Source: Roseivirga sp.
GTDB taxonomy: Bacteria > Bacteroidota > Bacteroidia > Cytophagales > Cyclobacteriaceae
Direction: 5' to 3'
Assembly: GCA_021404565.1 (NCBI GenBank)
Contig: JAAWWF010000026.1
Location: 372,001 to 436,000, forward strand
Length of the DNA stretch: 64,000 nucleotides
Shown here: positions 9,388 through 18,400 of the stretch, piece by piece
Layout of the letters: each line of letters starts with the position of its first letter
Numbering within the stretch: position 1 is the stretch's first letter
Notes under the pieces: model-generated
Databases searched by the model: none
The model's input: the letters and a program-made list of their open reading frames with translations, nothing else
What the model was told of the DNA's origin: nothing
Translations under genes and position numbers: made by a program

Positions 9388-10410
9388 ATGCAAAGGTTTT
9401 TCCGCGTTCTCCGCCAAGGTTTATTAAAAGAAAACAGGCTCCGTAAGTACCTTGCCTATGCAGTAGGTGAAGTGGCCCTGGTGATTGTAGGCATTCTGAT
9501 TGCGATTTATCTGAATAACTCAAATGAGCAGAGAAAAAAGCGATCCGAGATTCAGCTTATCCTCGAACAAATTCAATCAGAACTTGCCACAGATGTGATG
9601 CAGGCGGGTGAGCTTATCGAAAGTTACAGGCGCAAAGATTCACTGATATTCCTGGTGATGAATGACCGGGTAACGGCAGAGGACTATTATAAAGAAGAGA
9701 ACTATGAATTAAAGCGACTTACATCCAACTATGGCACATTCAATTTGCAAAACAATGGATTTTCCACATTGATGCAAAAGATAGACGATGTGCCGCCTAA
9801 GTACAATCCTTTAATCAAGCGGTTAAAAGAAATATATATCGACAACCACACGGAAATTAATCGCGCCAACCAGCAGCTGGTCGATTGCGTGATGGGGATT
9901 TTACTGGAGCAAAGGAATAGTCAGCCCTGGTACGCCAATTGGTCCTATCATGGAGAAACGACTGAGGAATTGGTCGACTATTTTCTTCAAAATCTCCAGT
10001 ATAAAAATGGTGTAGCGGACTATGCCAACTATGCCCTTGAAAACCTGGCACCCATGGTGATGATCTTGCGAGCGGACGCTATTGATTTGTATTTTACGAT
10101 CGGAAAGGCTCTGGGCGAATCCATGGAGGAGTTAATGATGGAAGCTCCTTTTTACATTGATCATAGCGGGCTCAAATCATGGGAAGGTACCTATATCAAT
10201 GCTGAGGCCCGGGATACCATGAAAATTGCAGTTTCCGACAAATCCATAGAATTGGACTGGGCCGGGGACAATTATGAAATCTATCCTCTCAGCGACCGGA
10301 CTTTTCATCTGTTCTCTCCGTATTTCTTTTCATTTGAAACCGACAGGCAGACCGGGCAGGTAAACCTTGTGGCTCACATTGCCAATGAAAAGATGGTCTA
10401 TAAGAAGTAG
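9388..10410 (+). CDS. DUF6090-type membrane-anchored protein
   Basis: The start MQRFFRVLRQGLLKENRLRKYLAYAVGE, followed by one hydrophobic segment (VALVIVGILIAIYLNN, residues ~30-45), is characteristic of the Bacteroidota DUF6090 family. The remaining ~295 residues are a soluble, largely helical region that should face the periplasm if the charged N-terminus stays in the cytoplasm. The last ~80 residues (KSWEGTYINAEARDTMKIAV onward) look like a small beta-rich module. No function is known for the family and there is no operon partner. The gene is divergent from the sensor kinase to its left. Confidence 0.7.
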   Translation: MQRFFRVLRQGLLKENRLRKYLAYAVGEVALVIVGILIAIYLNNSNEQRKKRSEIQLILEQIQSELATDVMQAGELIESYRRKDSLIFLVMNDRVTAEDYYKEENYELKRLTSNYGTFNLQNNGFSTLMQKIDDVPPKYNPLIKRLKEIYIDNHTEINRANQQLVDCVMGILLEQRNSQPWYANWSYHGETTEELVDYFLQNLQYKNGVADYANYALENLAPMVMILRADAIDLYFTIGKALGESMEELMMEAPFYIDHSGLKSWEGTYINAEARDTMKIAVSDKSIELDWAGDNYEIYPLSDRTFHLFSPYFFSFETDRQTGQVNLVAHIANEKMVYKK

Positions 10411-10476
10411 GCAAGTTTGCCTGTTGCACCAACGAAACCTGATGATGCAGGTTTGAATTCCACAGTGTTTTTTGAC

Positions 10477-11655
10477 CTATGGCTTTTTACCAAAAAACAG
10501 TAAATCCTGAGAGCCTCGATTGCTCAGGAACAGGTCTTTGATGTTATCTCCATTCAGATCTGCAAAGTCAATGTCAAAACCCCTGCCAGCTGCGCTTTCA
10601 GGCAGTAGATTGGTGGAAGCCTCAGTGAATTTGCCTTTGCCATCATTCAGGTAAACGCTGAAGGGTGTCATACCACCAAACCGGGCACCATTCGTATTGC
10701 CCGTCATAATATCAGCATCACCATCCTGATCTATGTCTAAGAAAGCTACGCCAAAGCAGCGGTTGTCATCCTTGGGCAAATGCGTATTGGTGATATCGGA
10801 GAAAAAGCCCTTGCCATCATTGAGAAGCAGCCTGTTTTGCCTCAGTGCATTGGGCACAAAGGCCTGCACATTGCCATATAATATATCCAGGTCACCATCG
10901 CCATCAATGTCTGCCACGTCTACTTCCCGTGTTTCTTCTGCCTGGCTGCGGTAGATCAGTCTGTCAGCAGATTGATCCTCAAAAAAGCCTTTTCCATTGT
11001 TGATTAATATGCGATTGGCATCTTCATTGGCTACCAATATATCTTCGTCACCATCATTGTCTATATCTGCCAGCGTCAGGTCCTGGGTTACATCCGTAAA
11101 CTTCCCAAAGCGCTGTATACTTTCATCCTTAAAGCGACCCTTACCATCATTGATCAATACATTGTTCTGGCCATTGTTACCGATCAGAATATCCGGAGCT
11201 CCATCCAGATTTAAATCATAGATCACTACCGAGTTTGAGGTGCCGGTTACCGGAATTCGGTCGCCAGCATCTGTAAAGGTGCCATCACCATTGTTCAGGT
11301 ACAGTTCGTTGGTTTTATCATCTTCACTTACGATGATAATGTCCGGGTCACCATCTCCATCGAAGTCAGCAATGCCTATGTCTTCGCTGTCATGGCTAAT
11401 CTGTGGTATGCGTGTGGCACTTTCATTGGTGAACTTGCCTTTGCCGTTATTAATGAGCAGAATGTTGGGTCTATGTTCATTGGCAATGATAATATCCATA
11501 TCTCCGTCCTGATCTAAATCGGCCACAGCGGCATCCATTGAGAGTTGCTGCAGGTCTTTATAAGGCAGGTGGCTGGTGGTCATGTCCTGGTATTGCTGGC
11601 AGTAGCCGGTTTGTAAAATGCCGACTGCCAGCAGTACGATAAGTCCTTTTCTCAT
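10477..11655 (-). CDS. Secreted FG-GAP/VCBS repeat protein
   Basis: A signal peptide (cleavage near GYCQQ) is followed by at least six tandem repeats. Each holds an Asp-rich calcium-binding loop of the type DLDQDGDMDI or DFDGDGDPDI and a following VLINDGKGRF-like strand. These repeats fold into a beta propeller of the integrin alpha type and bind calcium. The protein is 392 residues with no enzymatic module or C-terminal sorting domain visible, so it probably acts as an extracellular or outer-surface binding protein. It is monocistronic and convergent with the DUF6090 gene. Confidence 0.85.
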   Translation of the reverse strand: MRKGLIVLLAVGILQTGYCQQYQDMTTSHLPYKDLQQLSMDAAVADLDQDGDMDIIIANEHRPNILLINNGKGKFTNESATRIPQISHDSEDIGIADFDGDGDPDIIIVSEDDKTNELYLNNGDGTFTDAGDRIPVTGTSNSVVIYDLNLDGAPDILIGNNGQNNVLINDGKGRFKDESIQRFGKFTDVTQDLTLADIDNDGDEDILVANEDANRILINNGKGFFEDQSADRLIYRSQAEETREVDVADIDGDGDLDILYGNVQAFVPNALRQNRLLLNDGKGFFSDITNTHLPKDDNRCFGVAFLDIDQDGDADIMTGNTNGARFGGMTPFSVYLNDGKGKFTEASTNLLPESAAGRGFDIDFADLNGDNIKDLFLSNRGSQDLLFFGKKP

Positions 11656-11962
11656 GGGCTTGATTGATAAATGCAGAGCAAACTTAAGATACTTCGCAAC
11701 TCATGAATAGCTTGTATTATGTGGGTGGTAGGTTTTGAGGACTCGTATGTCACGGGCCTTTCAGTGTGCGAAATTTGGTTAAGAGCTGAGTTTCAAACCT
11801 TACGAATAAAAAGTAATCAAAATCTGACTTTAGTGACCTTTGCAGGTCTGATTTTACCGTATAAAGAGATTGGCATTCAGGACTAAAGCATTGTTTCAAT
11901 TTTTGAAGGTTATTTGAGTTATATTATCGGGTTATGGAAATGTCACTTCACATATCAGTTTT
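11656..11962. other. Intergenic region, divergent promoters expected
   Basis: This ~300 bp stretch separates two divergently transcribed exported-protein genes, so it should carry a promoter in each direction. I see no open frame with coding character, no clear terminator and no repeat. Short A+T-rich runs near 11880-11940 could hold the rightward promoter, but no unambiguous TAnnTTTG box stands out. Confidence 0.4.
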
Positions 11963-14890
11963 ATGATCAGGTCTGGTTTTTTTGTTGTCGGCAAGTCAAA
12001 GCCTGTCCTCCTATTGGTGCTTTTCATCTCATTGATTTACCCTGGTCACCCATCAATGGCCCAATCTTACAGAGATACCAATAAAATGCTGAGTAGTGCG
12101 AGGGCTGAAATGAAGAAGGGCAAGCTGGACTCTGCCCGGTATTTGGCGGATAGCGTGTTGCGTATTCATTTCCCGGGAGAAACAGAACGGGCATGGGAGA
12201 TTATCAAAGAGATACGAAAGGCCGAATATGAAGGAAGGGGAATACCTTTTGACCCTAAGGAATTGGATGTGTTTATCATCAGCGATAAAAAGTTTACCTC
12301 GGGCCGCTCTGATTGGGGCAATATTGCGGTAAGTCGGGACCTGCACGGATTAGAGGCAAAAGCCGGACATTACTTTGTTATATGGCAGATATCAATAAAG
12401 CCAAGCAGCTTCTGGAATATTGCCGACCTGGGATTATCTGATGGTAAAAATGTCTTCCCATTTATTTACAAGTTGCCTCCTGATGAGTATAAAAGTCCAT
12501 TCCAAATGAATATGGCAGGTTGGCACAATGGTCGTTTTGGAAAGCAACTAACGCGCGAAAGAGACTTGCCGAATCATCTGAATGTTTTCAGGGGCAAAGG
12601 CAGTCTGTATGTCTTTCAGGTACCCGATATTGTTACCGAATTGAAGGTGTATACCGGGAAAAAAAATTCCTTGGGCAGGGGTATACTGGGTGATTGGAAA
12701 AAGACACTCCTCGGGCTCAGTGATGGGGTTTCTACTTTAAACAATCGACCTGCCATCAGCAAGGTCAAAATATGGCTTGGCTTCAGAGAGTATATCCGCA
12801 GAACCGGAACAACCGGCTACCCGCTTGAAACAGAACATGAAGCCTATTTCAGAGCGCTCTTAGAGCAGAAGACGGAGGGTCAGATCTACAGGGAAGACAG
12901 TGTCATTAACCAGTACTTTCGGGAAATGCTCCGGGATGAAAGGCCCGCATACCAAACCAGGGCACTCAGGCACTTTTCCGGAGGAAAGACCCTGGATCAG
13001 GAGGTTATTGATTTGATTGTCAATAGGTTTCAACAGGACCTTGATCAGGACTATTTCAAACTATTAGTGCGTATTTCGGTCAAACATAAACTCAAAGAGA
13101 GCCTACCCTATCTGAGAGAGCGGTATAAGCAAAAACAGTCAGACACAGACTTGTTTCGGGCACTTAAGACCCTCGGAGACACCCTTTTTCTTGAAAGCAA
13201 TTCGCTCATAGCAGCCCAGTCAGCCGTTGACCAGTTTATTGAAGAAATGGACTGGCAAGCGAGGCACAACAAAAACGTCCATTTGTCATCAAAGGCTTCA
13301 AGGCTGCTGACCCTGATCAAAAACAATAATGGGGTTGGACTTCTCAAAAAGCATTACCCTGAAAAAGTGCTTTGTCTGGATGATTCGGTCAGAATTTCAT
13401 CGAAACATTTCGTTTATGCGGGAGATTCATTACACCTCGTATTCAAGCCTGACAAGCCCTCTGGCAGGGACGCCATGTTTATAGACCGAAATAACAATGT
13501 TGGTTGGATCAAAATGAGTCATTTTCATTGGGGGCCTGTTCCTGATCAATTGGCTCTACAGTTCACTTTAAACAAGCTATGGGCAGAGAAACGATATGTT
13601 GAAATGATGCCTTATCTCAAACTAATGAGAATATTCAGTGATAGATATAGCAGTACAGGCATCGTTCCTGATAAATACCTCACCGACTATTTGGCAAAAC
13701 TGAAGCTTTATGAACATAACGGCCGGGATGGTGAGGCCAGTTATGTCCGGGTTTTGGACTCACTGAACTTTCGGGGCATTGTAGGCGATTCAGCTCCTGA
13801 AGCCTTATTGCATATCACCCATGGCGGCTGGGAAGGATATGGCAAGGAATTGCAAATCATGAAGTACAATACTGACGAAAAAGAATTTCAAACCGTTTTG
13901 TCAACCTCATTGGGTGGAGGATATGAAGACTATTCTTACACCGAGTACATTCTGGAAGATTTGGAGGGCACAAAAGACCTGGAGCTTGTCACGATGAATG
14001 GCTATATGAATGGTTATAATAATCCGGCACTTGATCGTGAACCAGAACTATTTAACCTCAAATATTATCGATTCAGTAACCGTGAATATGTGGAGGATTC
14101 CATAACAGGGCCTGTCCTAAACTTCATGATTCAATACATCGATGACAAAGAAGATAAAAACAGAATTCTTCCTGTCTTGAGAGAGCTCGATAAGCAACGG
14201 CATAAGGACCTGAGGGGCATTTTAACAAAGTGCGTATCTCATAATGATTTGTGGGTAAGTGCCTATGCTATCGATGAGCTGAAAACGAAATTTGGAGACA
14301 GTTCTCAATTGGATCAGTTGATTAGCAGAGTCGATACAATTACTGATACCTCTACCAATCAAAGCGGACTATACAGGTATGTGCTTGGGGTTTTGGGCGA
14401 AAGCCAATCGCCCAGGGCATTGGCCGCCCTGAAAAGAAGGATGGACAAAACCACAGACAGGCAAACGGCATGGTTGAATGAAATCATAGCATCCATGGGT
14501 AAGATTGGCTCATTGGAAGCAGAGTCTGCCATTCTTTCCACCATGGAAGAACGCAAAGAGCGTTTTTATAAAACCTCAGTTATTTATTCGGTAATCCGGG
14601 CCATCAACTTTGATTCTTCTTTGGGTATCCTGGCAGAAATCGCCAATAAGGACACACAATATGTCCCCTCAGTAGCTTATAAACTGATTCAACTTAAGAC
14701 CGATAAATCATTGAATATGCTGCTGGATTTATATCAGAATAGCGGTGCTAAGACGCAGCAAAAAATTGCAAGCCAATGCAGCCGGGCTATGGGGCTTTAT
14801 GGTCGCCCGGTTAAAATGCAATCGGCACTAAACACCAACGACCTGTTGGTGTTGAAAGCGTTTATTCAAAAAGTCGAAGAGGAAAGGTGA
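11963..14890 (+). CDS. Large exported protein with C-terminal HEAT-like repeats, function unknown
   Basis: A 975-residue protein with a signal peptide ending near SMAQSYRD. The region after it (residues ~35-90) resembles a TPR-like helical pair (AEMKKGKLDSARYLADSVL). The middle contains a beta-rich section with MFIDRNNNVGWIKMSHF. The last ~250 residues are made of repeated helix pairs such as LGVLGESQSPRALAALKRRM and LIQLKTDKSLNMLLDLYQ, which look like HEAT or Armadillo repeats. I do not recognise the full-length family. It is monocistronic, and its 3' end touches a tRNA-like sequence that marks the left edge of the accessory region. Confidence 0.7.
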   Translation: MIRSGFFVVGKSKPVLLLVLFISLIYPGHPSMAQSYRDTNKMLSSARAEMKKGKLDSARYLADSVLRIHFPGETERAWEIIKEIRKAEYEGRGIPFDPKELDVFIISDKKFTSGRSDWGNIAVSRDLHGLEAKAGHYFVIWQISIKPSSFWNIADLGLSDGKNVFPFIYKLPPDEYKSPFQMNMAGWHNGRFGKQLTRERDLPNHLNVFRGKGSLYVFQVPDIVTELKVYTGKKNSLGRGILGDWKKTLLGLSDGVSTLNNRPAISKVKIWLGFREYIRRTGTTGYPLETEHEAYFRALLEQKTEGQIYREDSVINQYFREMLRDERPAYQTRALRHFSGGKTLDQEVIDLIVNRFQQDLDQDYFKLLVRISVKHKLKESLPYLRERYKQKQSDTDLFRALKTLGDTLFLESNSLIAAQSAVDQFIEEMDWQARHNKNVHLSSKASRLLTLIKNNNGVGLLKKHYPEKVLCLDDSVRISSKHFVYAGDSLHLVFKPDKPSGRDAMFIDRNNNVGWIKMSHFHWGPVPDQLALQFTLNKLWAEKRYVEMMPYLKLMRIFSDRYSSTGIVPDKYLTDYLAKLKLYEHNGRDGEASYVRVLDSLNFRGIVGDSAPEALLHITHGGWEGYGKELQIMKYNTDEKEFQTVLSTSLGGGYEDYSYTEYILEDLEGTKDLELVTMNGYMNGYNNPALDREPELFNLKYYRFSNREYVEDSITGPVLNFMIQYIDDKEDKNRILPVLRELDKQRHKDLRGILTKCVSHNDLWVSAYAIDELKTKFGDSSQLDQLISRVDTITDTSTNQSGLYRYVLGVLGESQSPRALAALKRRMDKTTDRQTAWLNEIIASMGKIGSLEAESAILSTMEERKERFYKTSVIYSVIRAINFDSSLGILAEIANKDTQYVPSVAYKLIQLKTDKSLNMLLDLYQNSGAKTQQKIASQCSRAMGLYGRPVKMQSALNTNDLLVLKAFIQKVEEER

Positions 14891-14959
14891 TGCTGTAAAT
14901 CTGGCGCCTCGACTGTGTAGCCAGCCTGCAAACGCAGGGGTCGAATCCTTCTATTTCCA
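14881..14959 (+). other. tRNA-like fragment, possible attachment site remnant
   Basis: Positions 14934-14959 read like the T arm and 3' acceptor strand of a tRNA: GTCGAAT as T loop, then TATTTCC plus a discriminator A. The bases GGAAAGG at 14881 would pair with five of the seven acceptor positions, and CTCGACT could be an anticodon loop (CGA, serine). But the D arm is not credible, the T stem has a mismatch, and the element would overlap the preceding stop codon. I read it as a decayed tRNA or a tRNA 3'-end copy left by an integrating element, not a working tRNA. Confidence 0.25.
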
Positions 14960-15070
14960 CAAATTACTTGAAAACAATATTCATAGATTTTCAACCGTTT
15001 GTGTTGTTTATCTCCTACGCTTTGCTTCGGTGATTAAAAGCATCAAAACTAATTATGAATCAAGCGCAGC

Positions 15071-15212
15071 TTGTTACATAATGTTCAAGTTTTATGTTAC
15101 ACAGCTTTGGGTTCTGCAGGGGTATTTTATTCTAAGCAGCGTCTGGCCATTTATACGAGCAGGAGGGGAGCAATGGCGCATGTGTGTGGCATTGAAGAGT
15201 GAGGACATGTCA
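15071..15212 (+). repeat. Dispersed noncoding repeat, left copy
   Basis: This segment matches 22167-22320 in order and spacing. Shared pieces are GTTAYATAATGTT, a TTTTATGTTA run, CAGCTTYGGGTT, ATTTTATTCTAAG, an AGGAGGG box, GCAATGGC and GCATGTGTGTGGCATT. It lies in the 500 bp gap before the SAMD9-like gene, which otherwise shows no coding frame. Together with the right copy it brackets the SAMD9-like gene, the 95-aa gene and the HEPN gene in direct orientation. The rest of the gap (15213-15461) is A+T-rich and should include the promoter of the large gene. Confidence 0.6.
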
Positions 15213-15461
15213 ATACATAGTAGAAAACACAATATTGTTCCGTTATGAGTTAATTTCAGAAAACCTTCTGGACTACATATTAGTCGATACTTTTTAAAAA
15301 TTTATTGTGTCAAACTAATATGCTTAATGAATATAAATATTATATAAATTTTCAAGCTATAATTGTGTAATTGATCACCTAGATTATTCATACTCTAAAT
15401 AGGTGAGCGAAGTAGTTCCATGCTTCAGAAGAATGTACTCTAAAAATAAAGGATCATAAGA

Positions 15462-18400
15462 ATGATAAACGAAGAGTTCTCAGAAATAGTCAATCATCTC
15501 GAATACCTTAATCAAGAGTTGGAGTTGGAATCAGGCACCGTAGCAGTCAGAGTCACTACAAGAATCCTAGAAGGTAAATCAGGGGCTGGGGTTTACAGGG
15601 TAGACGTAAAATCTAACATGTACTCTGGAGCGGCAATTCTTAAAATACAAAAAGCCATTAAATGGAGTGACGATACACTTCTAGAGCATGAGAGGTTCAA
15701 ACAACTCTCTGAAAAAGCTCCATCTTTTGTCAAGAGCTATTGTCCTGAATTGATATGGGCTGGTTGTTATGAAGAGGATCAAATGTATCTAATGAATCTT
15801 GCCGGACAATCTCTGCTGCAAATGGGGCCATTGAAAGGTGTAACTGGTGATAAAGACCGCAAGGGAGTTCTGCACCACATTGTCAATTGCATGCTATCGG
15901 ACTTCCAGGAGGGCGGGTTGAAAATTAAACACTTCAATAATCCGACTGTCGTATTGAAGAATTGGCTTGGTTATAGACTGGAAAAAGGTGGGACAATTGA
16001 AACATTTTTGAAGGCAAAAGGCATGGAATCAGATGCGACTAATTACACAATAGATGGTGTGATACTGCCTAACCCCCTTGCTTTTTGTCTGGAACCAAAG
16101 TTATGGCGAGCTCCGAGTTTGCCTAAAGTGGGGTTTGTTGGTCGTCTGCACGGTGATTTACATGAAGGCAATGTGTTGGTAAGGAAACAGCACGATGAGA
16201 CATGGCAGCTCTCGATTATTGACATGGCACTCTATGAAGAATCAAAATACTTGTTTTACGATACAGCATATTTGGAATACAGTATGCTATCTCGTTTTCT
16301 TGCGAACCATACTGAATCCACATGGCGCAAACTTCTACAACAAGTCACTGAAGGGGGGCTTGAAAAACAATTTGGGTATGATATGCTTGCTCCAGCTGAT
16401 GCCGGTATTGTAAAATCAGTTAGCGCTATTGGTGAGTCCATTGAAGAATTTGCAGCAACTAGTAAAGCCCTAAAAAATCGAGTTGACGAAAGGGTCTTTC
16501 AGGTAAACTTGGCAAGAGTAGCCGTAGGTCTGAACTTTATCAACAAAGCAGGATTGACGGATAAAGAAAGGTGTTTTGCTTTAATCTTCGCTTCAGTCTT
16601 TTTACAGAAAATTCTTGATCCCTTTTCTATTAAGTGGAATACACAAAAGCAAAGCCAGGGAGAGAATCCTCCAGCAATAATTACTAAGTCAAACGATAAT
16701 TGGAGCGATGCCTATGAGCGGCTTGACAGATTCCAAAACTACACCAATACATATGTTCTCATCAGTGATGGGCACGATATTGAGAATATTACAGATGTAG
16801 CTTTTAGCGCTCTTGGCAAGGTTCCATGGCATTTAATAATTGATTTTGATGTTGATTCCGCTACCTCCGGAAGGCTCGAGAATTCCTTATCACCACACTT
16901 AAAGAATAATAGGTCTTTACACCTCCTAATGCCTGAAAACGAGAGGGAACTTCGGTCAATCAATTATGAAAATGCGACCCTGTGGTTATTGGCTAACGGA
17001 CGAGTTGATATTCCAAATACCATTTGCCATACTTTCAAAAGCTGGCGACAGAAGTACAAGGAGTTTATTCGTGAAGCGGCTCAGAGAGTTCTACAAGGTC
17101 ATAAGTTCGAGCCAATCAAATTACTCTGTGTTGTTAATAATATTGATCAACAACGTCTCATTCGTACATTAGAAGTTTTTGAAGAACTATATGATGAATA
17201 TTTCGAGATTATTGTGCTAAGCAGTGATATCTCTGTTAAAGACGCGTTTGAAGAATTTGAAAAGGTCCATTTTAGCAATTGTAGCTTCAGTGCTTTTTGT
17301 GAAGGGCTTTTGGAAACATACGGACCTGAAGGAGCTTCCGATGAGGTGCTAGTGCCATTCAGAAAGACTAAGATTGACGCTAATGAGGGTGGTCAGACAA
17401 GGACAGTCATACAACTAGATATTTCAAAGGTAAAATGGATGGAAGAGGATTTTCAGATAGTTCATTCCGGATTATTGGACCAGGAAAATCCCGATCAAGT
17501 ATTACAGACCAATTTTTTGAAGGGACATGAAATTACCTGGAACGACATAAATAGAAATCATGACATAAAAAGAGAAATAACAAATGATTTAAAACAGGAG
17601 CTATTAATCAAGCTTAGTGAGTCAAGTAATGTAACTAAAAGCTTCTACCACAATGCGGGAGCTGGTGGAACCACGGTAGCCAAGCGCATTGCATGGGAAG
17701 TCAAAGGACGATTTCCTACTGTCATGCTTAAAAAGTACTCTGTTTATACTACCGCACGACTTGGCTACCTTTTTTCACAGACAAACTTGCCTATTTTTGT
17801 TGTGATTGACACATCTGTGGTATCACCTTCCGAAAGGGAAATCTTACACAACAGTCTTAAACAGGACAATACCAGGGCGGTACTTTTAAACGTACAGCGC
17901 ATAAGCAAACAGAGGAGTGCCAAGAGCCATGTGTTGACTGATTCCATGACATATGAAGAAGCAAAGAGCTTTTTAGCAGAGTTTTCTACGCTTGCTCCGA
18001 CAAAAGAGCGGATACTTCGAAACCTATTGAACAGTGAGAATGCACATTTAAGGAGTCCTTTCTTTTTCGGTCTATTCTCTTACGAAGATAAATATCAGAG
18101 ACTTCCGGACTACGTCAAATTGCACTTAGTAGATCTAAAACCAGAACTCAAATCAGCATTGATATATACCGCAATGGTCACACGGTTTACACAATCTTTA
18201 GTGCCTGAATGGCTGTTTCGTTTGTTGATTGGCATTAAAAGTCCTAATAGCAGAGAGCCTACATTGCAAAGGCTGGACTCAAAGGTGAAGAAACTCATCA
18301 AGAAGGAGAAGTTGGGGATTCGAATTGTTCACCCAAAGATTGGCGAACAAATCCTCAAAGAGTATTTAGAACCCAGAGTAGGAAATAGTAATGAAAAATG

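Noticed and set aside
14881-14959. Functional serine tRNA with CGA anticodon
   Set aside because: The D arm cannot be drawn convincingly, base 37 is not a purine, the T stem has a mismatch, and it overlaps the stop codon of the upstream gene.
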